DNA of 35,308 bases from Hyphomicrobiales bacterium. Lineage in GTDB: Bacteria; Pseudomonadota; Alphaproteobacteria; Rhizobiales; Xanthobacteraceae. The notes beneath the pieces are model-generated. The model did not search any database, had not been told where the DNA came from, and worked only from the letters and a program-made list of their open reading frames with translations. Location: contig PLTE01000206.1 of assembly GCA_003164375.1 (NCBI GenBank), forward strand, positions 1 to 35,308, given 5' to 3'. Position numbers and translations under genes: made by a program. Shown piece by piece: positions 19,238-26,873 of this stretch (within the stretch, counting starts at the first letter, position 1; each line of letters begins with the position of its first letter).

Positions 19238-20796
19238 TCCGCGTCGTTCTCTTTCTCATCGTAACAGGCTTGCTGGCGCTCGGCGTCGCCTGGATCGCCG
19301 ACCGGCCGGGCGATGTCGTAATCACCTGGCAAGGCCTACGCATCGAAACCTCGCTCATGGTTTTGGGCGCGGCGGTGCTTGCCGCCATGGCGGTTCTGGC
19401 TTTGCTCTTTAGCCTCCTGCGCGCCATCGTCACCTCACCGCTCACGTTGAAGAGACATTTGCGCCATCGTCGCGGCGTGCGCGCCTACGACGCGATTTCG
19501 AGCGGCCTCATCGCGGTCGGCGCCGGCGATATCGCGGCAGCCCGCAAGCATGCGGCCGCGGTCAACCGCCTCGCACCGCACGAGCCGCTCGCGCTGCACT
19601 TAAGCGCGCAATCGGCGCAGCTTGCCGGCGATCGCGAGGCGGCTGACCGCGCCTTTCGCGCCATGGCGAGCCGCACCGATACCAAGACGCTCGGGCTGCA
19701 CGGCTTATTCGTCGAGGCACGGCGCCGTAACGATTTACCGAGCGCGCGCGCTTATGCGGAAGAGGCAGTGCGCAGCGCGCCCGCGCTTGGCTGGGCCAGC
19801 CGCGCGGTGCTGGAATTCCGCAGCGCCGCAGGCGACTGGGCAGGTGCGCTTGCACTCCTCGAACGCCACATGGCGGCGACACTCGACAAAGCCATCTATC
19901 GCCGCCACCGCGCGGTGCTGCTCACGGCGCGGGCGCATGCGCTGGAGGACTCCGACCGCGACAGCGCCAAAACATTCGCGCTCGAAGCGACAAAGCTGGC
20001 GCCCGATTTGGTGCCGGCGGCGGCGCTGTCCGCACGCCTGCTCGCCGAAACCGGCCAGCTGCGCAAAGCGGCCCGCGTCATCGACAAGGCCTGGCGCGCC
20101 AATCCGCATCCCGAACTGGCTTTAGCCTATAGCGAGCTCCGCTCCGGCGATTCCGCGCGTGACCGGCTTAAACGGATCGAAGCGCTGGCGAAGAAAGTGC
20201 CGGGACACATCGAGAGCGCGCTGGCGGTCGCCCGCGCCGCGCTCAATGCGCAGGAGTTCGCCAAGGCGCGGGCCGCGATCGCGCCCTATCTGCAAGCGCC
20301 GACCAGGCGCATCGCGGAACTGATGGCCGAGCTCGAGCGCGCCGAGAAGAACGACGAAGGCCGGGCCCGCGAGTGGCTCGCGCGCGCGCTCCATGCCGCG
20401 CCCGATCCGATCTGGACCGCCGACGGCCATGTGTCCGATCGCTGGCTGCCGGCGTCGCCGGCGAGCGGCCGGCTCGACGCTTTCGAATGGCGCGTGCCGC
20501 TCTCGGCGCTATCGGGCGCGCCGGTGATCGAGCCCGAACCTCAGGCCGTTGTATCAGCCGTGGCGCCGGTCGAAATCGCGGCCACGCCGCAAACTGGCGG
20601 CGAGCCCGTCCCGCCTGCCACGGCGGGAGGCGCCCCGGCACAAAATCCGGTCGGACCGCAGCAGGCGAAATCCGAGCCCAAACCGACGCCGATCATTCCG
20701 CTCCTTCACGCGCCCGACGATCCGGGGCCCGAGGTCGTCGATGAGAGCGACGCGCCGGTCGAGTCCGACGGCGGCTGGCGCAAGCTCCTCGGCTAA
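19234..20796 (+). CDS. hemY: HemY-type TPR membrane protein
   Basis: Two N-terminal TM helices, WIADRPGDVVITWQGLRIETS, then TPR region; ATGA overlap with mic60-like gene. Confidence 0.9.
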   Translation: MIRVVLFLIVTGLLALGVAWIADRPGDVVITWQGLRIETSLMVLGAAVLAAMAVLALLFSLLRAIVTSPLTLKRHLRHRRGVRAYDAISSGLIAVGAGDIAAARKHAAAVNRLAPHEPLALHLSAQSAQLAGDREAADRAFRAMASRTDTKTLGLHGLFVEARRRNDLPSARAYAEEAVRSAPALGWASRAVLEFRSAAGDWAGALALLERHMAATLDKAIYRRHRAVLLTARAHALEDSDRDSAKTFALEATKLAPDLVPAAALSARLLAETGQLRKAARVIDKAWRANPHPELALAYSELRSGDSARDRLKRIEALAKKVPGHIESALAVARAALNAQEFAKARAAIAPYLQAPTRRIAELMAELERAEKNDEGRAREWLARALHAAPDPIWTADGHVSDRWLPASPASGRLDAFEWRVPLSALSGAPVIEPEPQAVVSAVAPVEIAATPQTGGEPVPPATAGGAPAQNPVGPQQAKSEPKPTPIIPLLHAPDDPGPEVVDESDAPVESDGGWRKLLG

Positions 20797-20841
20797 AGCG
20801 GCTGATCCCGGCGCAGGCTGGCTTGTCGTTTCAGTACGTCT

Positions 20842-20875
20842 TATGCATTATAGGATATGCATTATAGTGCATGAG
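20842..20875 (+). promoter_or_regulatory. Putative BoxR operator/promoter region at boxR
   Basis: TATGCATTATAG at 20842-20853 and 20856-20867 (exact direct repeats, 14-bp spacing), plus a third TGCAT at 20868-20872 overlapping the called ATG. Confidence 0.6.
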
Positions 20876-21815
20876 GTTTCTTTTGACCGCGCGGACCGCA
20901 AAGCCCCGTCAAAAACTCATCGCCGTGGGCTCAAGCGCGGCCGCTGCGGCCTTCCTCGGCGCCATCGGGCGGGAAATACGCCGCCACCGCGCCAAGCGCG
21001 GCATGACGCGGCGGCAATTGGCGCGAGCGTCCGCAACCTCCGAGCGCTATCTGGCGCAGATCGAAAGCGGCGCCGGCAATCCCTCGGCCGGCGTGTTGCA
21101 CGCCATCGCCCAGGCACTCGATCTTCCCATCGCCGCCTTGCTGCCGGAGAGAGGGGCGCACGGCACCATCCTCGATCTCCTCGCGAAGGTGCCGGAAGGA
21201 GAATTGCCGGAACTTACCAGACTGATCGCGGCGCGGGCCGTACCGCCGGATCGCGCCGATCGGGCGCGGCGCATTGCGCTGGTCGGCTTGCGAGGCGCCG
21301 GCAAGTCGACGCTCGGGCGCATGCTGGCGCAACGTCTCGGCTGGCCCTTCATCGAACTCGACCGTGTCGTCGAGGAAGATTACGGCGCCAGCATTCCCGA
21401 CCTGATCGAGATGGCGGGCCTGGCGACATTCCGCCGTCACGAGAGGAGCGCGCTCGAACGCATCGTTGCCGCGCACGAGTCGGCCGTCATCACCACCGCC
21501 GGTGGCATCGTTTCGGTCCCCGAAACCTACGCGCTGTTGCTCCGCCGCAGCCATACGATTTGGCTCAAAGCGCTGCCGCAGGAGCATATGAGCCGGGTCA
21601 TGGCGCAGGGCGATTTCCGCCCGATGGCGCAGACCCGCGAGTCCGGCGCCACCGGCGCGATGGCCGATCTCGTCGCGATCCTGGAAGCGCGCAGCGCGGA
21701 TTACGCCCGCGCCGAAGCCAAGGTCGATACCTCCGGCGCGAGTGTGGAAGAGAGTTTTGCAGCGCTATTGCGTGCCGTCACGCCTTGGCTGGGACGCCAC
21801 GGAGAGACACCGTGA
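20871..21815 (+). CDS. boxR: BoxR-type regulator: helix-turn-helix domain fused to shikimate-kinase-like domain
   Basis: HTH (IGREIRRHRAKRGMTRRQLARASATSERYLAQIESGAGNPSAGVLHAIAQALD) followed by IALVGLRGAGKSTLGRMLAQRLGWPFIELDRVVEEDYGASIPDLIEMAG; adjacent to boxC and boxB. Start may be downstream (GTG 20925). Confidence 0.9.
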   Translation: MRFLLTARTAKPRQKLIAVGSSAAAAAFLGAIGREIRRHRAKRGMTRRQLARASATSERYLAQIESGAGNPSAGVLHAIAQALDLPIAALLPERGAHGTILDLLAKVPEGELPELTRLIAARAVPPDRADRARRIALVGLRGAGKSTLGRMLAQRLGWPFIELDRVVEEDYGASIPDLIEMAGLATFRRHERSALERIVAAHESAVITTAGGIVSVPETYALLLRRSHTIWLKALPQEHMSRVMAQGDFRPMAQTRESGATGAMADLVAILEARSADYARAEAKVDTSGASVEESFAALLRAVTPWLGRHGETP

Positions 21816-22651
21816 CGCGTGCCGACCAAGGCTTTCTCGATCTTGCGCCGCTGCGGCTCGAATACCGCATGATCGGGCCGCGCCCCGATGCGGCGCCGAC
21901 CATCGTGATGCTGCATGAGGGCTTGGGCTGCGTCGGCTTGTGGGGTTCGTTTCCCGACCGGATCGCCGCGGCGACCGGCGCCGGCGTCTTGGTTTATTCG
22001 CGCGCCGGCTATGGCCAGTCGAGCCCCGGGACATTGCCGCGCTCGATCTCCTTCCTGCACGAGGAAGCCTGCGAAGTGCTGCCGCGCGTGCTCGACGCCG
22101 TCGGCTTTCAACGCGGGTTCCTGCTCGGCCACAGCGACGGCGCCTCGATTGCCGCCATTTATGCCGGCTCGGTGCAGGACCACCGCGTGCGCGGGCTGGT
22201 GCTGATCGCGCCGCATTTCTTCACCGAGGCGAGCGGACTCGCCGAAATCCACCGCGCGCGGGAGGATTTCTACGGCGGCCTATTGCGCGAGAAACTCAAG
22301 CGCTGGCACGCCGATGTCGATGGCGCGTTTCGCTCCTGGAACGAGCCGTGGCTTCATCCCGATTTCCGCAAATGGGATATCACCGAAGCGCTCGGCTATA
22401 TCCGCGTGCCGATTCTCGTCATGCAGGGGCAAGACGATCAATACGGCACGCTCAAACAAGTCGAAACGGCGCAACAGGAATGCTTCTGTCCGGTCGAGAC
22501 CGCGGTGCTGCCGGGCGTCCGTCATGTGCCGCATCGCGAGGCCCCCGAACTCACCCTCGAACGCGTCGCCGATTTCATCAACCGGCTGCTGCGCGAGCAT
22601 CATGAGGGCGACCCGTCCGGCGGAGCCGGGTTGTCGCATCATGAATTATAA
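21812..22651 (+). CDS. Alpha/beta hydrolase, box-cluster associated
   Basis: MLHEGLGCVGLWGSFPDRIAAATGAGVLVYSRAGYGQS, nucleophile elbow LLGHSDGASIAAIYAG, LPGVRHVPHREAPE. GTG start overlaps boxR stop. Confidence 0.85.
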   Translation: MTRADQGFLDLAPLRLEYRMIGPRPDAAPTIVMLHEGLGCVGLWGSFPDRIAAATGAGVLVYSRAGYGQSSPGTLPRSISFLHEEACEVLPRVLDAVGFQRGFLLGHSDGASIAAIYAGSVQDHRVRGLVLIAPHFFTEASGLAEIHRAREDFYGGLLREKLKRWHADVDGAFRSWNEPWLHPDFRKWDITEALGYIRVPILVMQGQDDQYGTLKQVETAQQECFCPVETAVLPGVRHVPHREAPELTLERVADFINRLLREHHEGDPSGGAGLSHHEL

Positions 22652-22661
22652 TGCATATAAT
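22645..22661 (-). promoter_or_regulatory. Putative BoxR operator upstream of boxC (inverted copy)
   Basis: ATTATAATGCATATAAT; its complement contains TATGCATTATAA, 11/12 identical to the boxR repeats. Overlaps the hydrolase stop codon. Confidence 0.55.
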
Positions 22662-22714
22662 CAGGGCACATCATAATACCGCCGTGCCAGCTCCGGCTGG
22701 CAAGGTCGCACAGG

Positions 22715-24466
22715 GTGGAAAATCGAGGCGCCGATATGGGCGACGCGGACCAGGCCACGCTGGCAGCAGGCAACGGCAAAGCGCGGATCGATTTCCAGAC
22801 CGCGCCCGCGCGCTATCGGCATTGGAAGCTCACGATCGACGGCGACATCGCAACGCTCCTGCTCGACGTCGACGAGAAGGGCGCGATGTTTGGAGGCTAC
22901 GAGCTGAAGCTCAATTCCTACGATCTCGGCGTCGATATCGAGCTCGCCGACGCGCTTGAGCGGCTGCGCTTCGAGCATCCGCAGGTGCGCGCGCTGGTGC
23001 TGCGTTCGGCAAAGCCGCGGGTGTTTTGCGCGGGCGCCAATATCCGGATGCTGGCCGGCGCCAGTCATGCGCATAAGGTCAATTTCTGCAAATTTACCAA
23101 CGAGACCCGCAACGGCATCGAGGATTTGAGCGCGCATTCCGGGCTCAAATCGATCTGCGCCATCAACGGCACCGCCGCCGGCGGCGGCTATGAACTCGCG
23201 CTCGCCACCGATTACATCATCCTGGTCGACGACGGCACGGCGGCGGTGTCGCTGCCGGAATTGCCGCTGCTTGCGGTGCTGCCCGGCACCGGCGGCCTCA
23301 CCCGCGTCTCCGACAAGCGCAAAGTGCGCCGCGACCATGCCGACGTGTTCTGCACCACCGAAGAAGGCGTCAAAGGCAAGCGCGCGGTCGAATGGCGGCT
23401 GGTCGACACAGCGGTGCCCGGCTCGAAATTCGACGAGACCGTCGCCGCGCGCGCCAAGGCGTTCGCGGCGCAATCCCACCGCGGCGGCGAAGGCCCGGGC
23501 GTTGCGCTCACACCGCTGCAGCGAACCTTCGCTGCGGACGGTGTCGAATATGGCGCGGTATCGGTCGAATTTCAGCGCGCGGCGCGGATCGCGACCGTGA
23601 CTTTGCGCGGCCCTGTTGTGCCGCCGCCGGCTTCAGCCGAAGCCATGCTGGCGCTCGGCGCGGAGTTTTGGCCGCTCCAACTGGCGCGCGAGCTCGACGA
23701 CGCCATCCTCAATATCCGGCTCAACGAACTTGAGGTCGCGGCGATCGTGTTCAAATCGTCCGGCGACCCGGACCGCGTCCTCGCCTACGATCGTTTCCTC
23801 GACGCCCATAAGGATCGCTGGCTCGCGCGAGAAATCCGGCACTTATGGAAGCGCGTACTCAAGCGCGTCGATCTCACCTCGCGCTCGCTGGTCACGCTGA
23901 TCGATCAGGGTTCGTGCTTTGCCGGCTCGCTCGCCGAACTGCCGTTCGCAAGCGACCGGTCGTATATGCTTGCCCCCACCCGTCCCTCCCCCGCAAGCGG
24001 GGGAGGGTTAGGGTGGGGGCACGACAACAAACCACCGGCAACGCTTGCGCTCGACGACGTCAATTTCGGCGCTTATCCGATGGCGAACGGGCTCAACCGG
24101 CTCGCCTGCCGCTTTCTCGCCGATCCGGCCGATCTCGATGCGGCAAAGGCCGAGCGCGGCAAAATGCTCGACGCCGAACGCGCGCAACAGCTCGGCCTCG
24201 TCACCTTCGCGCTCGACGACATCGACTGGGACGACGAAGTGCGTGTCTTCCTCGAAGAGCGCGCGAGCTTTTCGCCGGACGCACTCACCGGGCTGGAAGC
24301 CAATCTGCGCTTCGCCGGACCGGAAACCATGGAATCGAAAATCTTCGCGCGTCTGACCGCCTGGCAGAACTGGATTTTTCAGCGCCCCAATGCCATCGGC
24401 GATGAAGGCGCGCTCAAGCGCTACGGCACCGGCCAGAAGCCGGTGTTCGATACGCGGAGAGTGTGA
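22715..24466 (+). CDS. boxC: Benzoyl-CoA-dihydrodiol lyase BoxC (2,3-epoxybenzoyl-CoA dihydrolase)
   Basis: Crotonase-like IDFQTAPARYRHWKLTIDGDIATLLLDVDEKG, LVLRSAKPRVFCAGANIRMLAGASHAHKVNFCKFTNETRNGIED, CAINGTAAGGGYELALATDYI; followed by boxB. GTG 22715 or ATG 22736 start. Confidence 0.95.
   Translation: MENRGADMGDADQATLAAGNGKARIDFQTAPARYRHWKLTIDGDIATLLLDVDEKGAMFGGYELKLNSYDLGVDIELADALERLRFEHPQVRALVLRSAKPRVFCAGANIRMLAGASHAHKVNFCKFTNETRNGIEDLSAHSGLKSICAINGTAAGGGYELALATDYIILVDDGTAAVSLPELPLLAVLPGTGGLTRVSDKRKVRRDHADVFCTTEEGVKGKRAVEWRLVDTAVPGSKFDETVAARAKAFAAQSHRGGEGPGVALTPLQRTFAADGVEYGAVSVEFQRAARIATVTLRGPVVPPPASAEAMLALGAEFWPLQLARELDDAILNIRLNELEVAAIVFKSSGDPDRVLAYDRFLDAHKDRWLAREIRHLWKRVLKRVDLTSRSLVTLIDQGSCFAGSLAELPFASDRSYMLAPTRPSPASGGGLGWGHDNKPPATLALDDVNFGAYPMANGLNRLACRFLADPADLDAAKAERGKMLDAERAQQLGLVTFALDDIDWDDEVRVFLEERASFSPDALTGLEANLRFAGPETMESKIFARLTAWQNWIFQRPNAIGDEGALKRYGTGQKPVFDTRRV
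23971..24021. repeat. 51-bp near-perfect palindromic element embedded in frame in boxC
   Basis: TGCCCCCACCCGTCCCTCCCCCGC-AA-GCGGGGGAGGGTTAGGGTGGGGGCA; arms complementary apart from the central CG/TAA mismatch; read as APTRPSPASGGGLGWGH. Confidence 0.85.
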
Positions 24467-24471
24467 GTTTG

Positions 24472-24498
24472 TTCTCCCTCCCCCTTGTGGCGAGGGGA
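24472..24498. repeat. Degenerate CCCTCCCC-type palindromic remnant between boxC and boxB
   Basis: TTCTCCCTCCCCCTTGTGGCGAGGGGAA; resembles one half plus loop of the element in boxC. Confidence 0.45.
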
Positions 24499-24518
24499 AA
24501 AGAGATGAGGAGCCGGCC

Positions 24519-25964
24519 ATGAACATCGACAACGTCGATTACACCACCAAGATCCCGAACAACGTTAATCTCGCCGAGGACCGCCAAGTGCTGCGCGCGC
24601 TGGAAAGCTGGCATCCGGGCTATATCGACTGGTGGATGGATATGGGCCCGGAGGGCTTTCAGGATGCGCTGGTTTATCTGCGCACCGCGGTTTCGGTCGA
24701 TCCAAAGGGCTGGGCCAAGTTCGATTACGTAAAGATGCCGGACTATCGCTGGGGTATCCTGTTGGCGCCGCGGGAGGATAACCGCAAGATCCCCTTCGGC
24801 CGCCATTACGGCGAGCCGGCCTGGCAGGAAGTGCCGGGTGAATATCGTGCCATGCTGCGGCGTCTCGTCGTTATCCAGGGCGACACCGAACCGGCATCCG
24901 TCGAGCAGCAACGCCACTTAGGAAGAACGGCCCCTTCGCTCTACGACATGCGCAACGTATTTCAGGTCAATGTCGAGGAAGGCCGCCATCTCTGGGCGAT
25001 GGTCTATATCCTACAGAAATATTTCGGCCGCGACGGCCGCGAGGAAGCCGCCGAGCTCCTGCAGCGCCGCTCCGGCTCAGCCGACAAGCCGCGCATGCTC
25101 GGCGCCTTCAACGAGGCGACGCCGGACTGGCTGTCGTTCCACATGTTCACCTTCTTCACTGATCGTGACGGCAAGATGCAGCTCGAAAGCCTGGCGCAAT
25201 CCGGCTTCGATCCGCTGTCGCGCACCTGCCGCTTCATGCTCACCGAGGAAGCGCATCACATGTTTGTCGGCGAGACCGGCGTCGGACGCACCATTCAGCG
25301 CACCTGCGAGGCGATGAAAGCGGCCGGCATCGAAGATCCCGGCGCCGTCGAGAAAATCCGCGCGCTCGGCGTCATCGATCTGCCGACCATCCAGAAGAAA
25401 CTCAATCTGCATTATACGCTGTCACTCGATCTATTCGGCTCGGAAGTCTCGACCAATGCCGCCAACACCTTCACCGCCGGACTCAAGGGCCGGTTCCAGG
25501 AGATCAAGATCGAGGACGATCACCGGCTCGAAAACGCGGTCTATCCAGTGCTGAAATTGGTCGACGGCGAGATCAAGCGCATCGACGAGCCGGCGCTGAC
25601 CGCGATCAATATGCGGCTGCGCGACGATTACACCGCCGATTGCCAGCGCGGTCTCGACCGCTGGAACAAGATCATCGATCGCACCGGCGTGACGTTCAAA
25701 CTCGAACTGCCGCATGTCGGCTTCCACCGCCAGATCGGCGAGTTCAAGAACGTCAAAATCTCGCCCACCGGCAAATTGCTCGACGAAACGGCCTGGAACC
25801 GCGGCAAGAATGCCTGGCTGCCGTCGGCGGACGATGGCGACTATATCGCCAGCCTGATGCAACGCGTCGTCGAACCCGGGCAATTCGCCAGCTGGATCGC
25901 GCCGCCGCGCGTCGGCATCGACAACAAACCCGGCGATTTCGAATATGTGAAGATCGCGGCGTAA
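24519..25964 (+). CDS. boxB: Benzoyl-CoA 2,3-epoxidase, oxygenase subunit BoxB
   Basis: MNIDNVDYTTKIPNNVNLAEDRQVLRALESWHPGYIDWWMDMGPEGFQ, YDMRNVFQVNVEEGRHLWAMVYILQKYFGRDGREEA, LTEEAHHMFVGETGV (diiron-type ligands). ATG at 24519. Confidence 0.96.
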   Translation: MNIDNVDYTTKIPNNVNLAEDRQVLRALESWHPGYIDWWMDMGPEGFQDALVYLRTAVSVDPKGWAKFDYVKMPDYRWGILLAPREDNRKIPFGRHYGEPAWQEVPGEYRAMLRRLVVIQGDTEPASVEQQRHLGRTAPSLYDMRNVFQVNVEEGRHLWAMVYILQKYFGRDGREEAAELLQRRSGSADKPRMLGAFNEATPDWLSFHMFTFFTDRDGKMQLESLAQSGFDPLSRTCRFMLTEEAHHMFVGETGVGRTIQRTCEAMKAAGIEDPGAVEKIRALGVIDLPTIQKKLNLHYTLSLDLFGSEVSTNAANTFTAGLKGRFQEIKIEDDHRLENAVYPVLKLVDGEIKRIDEPALTAINMRLRDDYTADCQRGLDRWNKIIDRTGVTFKLELPHVGFHRQIGEFKNVKISPTGKLLDETAWNRGKNAWLPSADDGDYIASLMQRVVEPGQFASWIAPPRVGIDNKPGDFEYVKIAA

Positions 25965-25965
25965 G

Positions 25966-26000
25966 CGTCATTCCCGGGCCGGCCGGAGCCCGGAATGCCG
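25966..26000. repeat. REP-like inverted repeat between convergent boxB and creatininase gene
   Basis: CGTCATTCCCGGGC ... GCCCGGAATGCCG; arms CATTCC(C)GGGC / GCCCGGAATG; same CGTCATTCC-GG core as the element at 15062. Confidence 0.6.
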
Positions 26001-26001
26001 A

Positions 26002-26817
26002 TCAGATATCCAGCGGCCCATCGCGCAGCCGCGCCAGATCGAAGCGATCGACCTCGCGCAGCAACTCGACGAAGGCCGCTGCACCCTGCGCCAGCGCCGC
26101 TTCGCCCTTTGCTGCCGCCGCAAGCGTGGCGTCGCCAACCGCACCGGTCGGATTGAGATCCTGCGTCATCCAGGCAAAGCCCGCCGGCCGATAGGCGCCG
26201 AGCCATCTGAAGTCGCGCGACATCGCCACGGTCTGCGAGATCGCCTTGGGCGCTTTGTCCATGCGCACCGTGTCAGGCTTGGCCGCGAGCATCAGCGAGG
26301 TCTCGATGTCGCCGCCATGGACGCCGTGCTTCTTCTCCTCGGCGGTGAAAGTGCCTTCCGGATAACCGAAGCGATGCCAGCCGACGGTGACGGCGAGCAT
26401 GCCAAGCCGCGCGCGCAGGTCGCGCGCCACCAATTCCATCGCCGCGACATTGCCGCCGTGGCTGGTGACGAACACCAGCTTGCGCAGGCCCGCCCGCGCC
26501 AGACTGTCGCCAAGCTCGGTCCAGGCCGCGATCGCGGTCGCAGCCGAAAACGTCAATGTGCCGGGATAGGCAAGGTGCTCCGCCGATACGCCGATGCGTT
26601 GCACCGGCAGGAAGGTCACCGGCAGACCATCGGGCAGCAAGGCGTGAACCCGCTGCAAATAGGCTTCCGCAATGAAGGTGTCGACGCCGAGCGGCAGATG
26701 CGGGCCATGCTGCTCGACGGCCGCGAGCGGCAGCACGGCGATCCACCGCCCGGTTTCGGCGCCGGCGATGTCCTGCCAGCTCATCTCCATCCAGTCGCGC
26801 TTGGGCAGTATCGTCAC
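26002..26817 (-). CDS. Creatininase-family amidohydrolase
   Basis: VLPLAAVEQHGPHLPLGVDTFIAEAYLQR, FVTSHGGNVAAMELVARDLRARLGM, HGVHGGDIETSLMLAAKPDTVRMDKA. Confidence 0.92.
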   Translation of the reverse strand: MTILPKRDWMEMSWQDIAGAETGRWIAVLPLAAVEQHGPHLPLGVDTFIAEAYLQRVHALLPDGLPVTFLPVQRIGVSAEHLAYPGTLTFSAATAIAAWTELGDSLARAGLRKLVFVTSHGGNVAAMELVARDLRARLGMLAVTVGWHRFGYPEGTFTAEEKKHGVHGGDIETSLMLAAKPDTVRMDKAPKAISQTVAMSRDFRWLGAYRPAGFAWMTQDLNPTGAVGDATLAAAAKGEAALAQGAAAFVELLREVDRFDLARLRDGPLDI

Positions 26818-26873
26818 TCGCCAATCCTTCCTTCGTCTCCTATTCTCGCGTCACTGATGCAAAGGAGCAACTG

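Noticed and set aside
20549-21811. N-terminal extension of the alpha/beta hydrolase ORF
   Set aside because: Overlaps hemY and boxR in another frame with Arg-rich shadow sequence; the hydrolase starts at GTG 21812.
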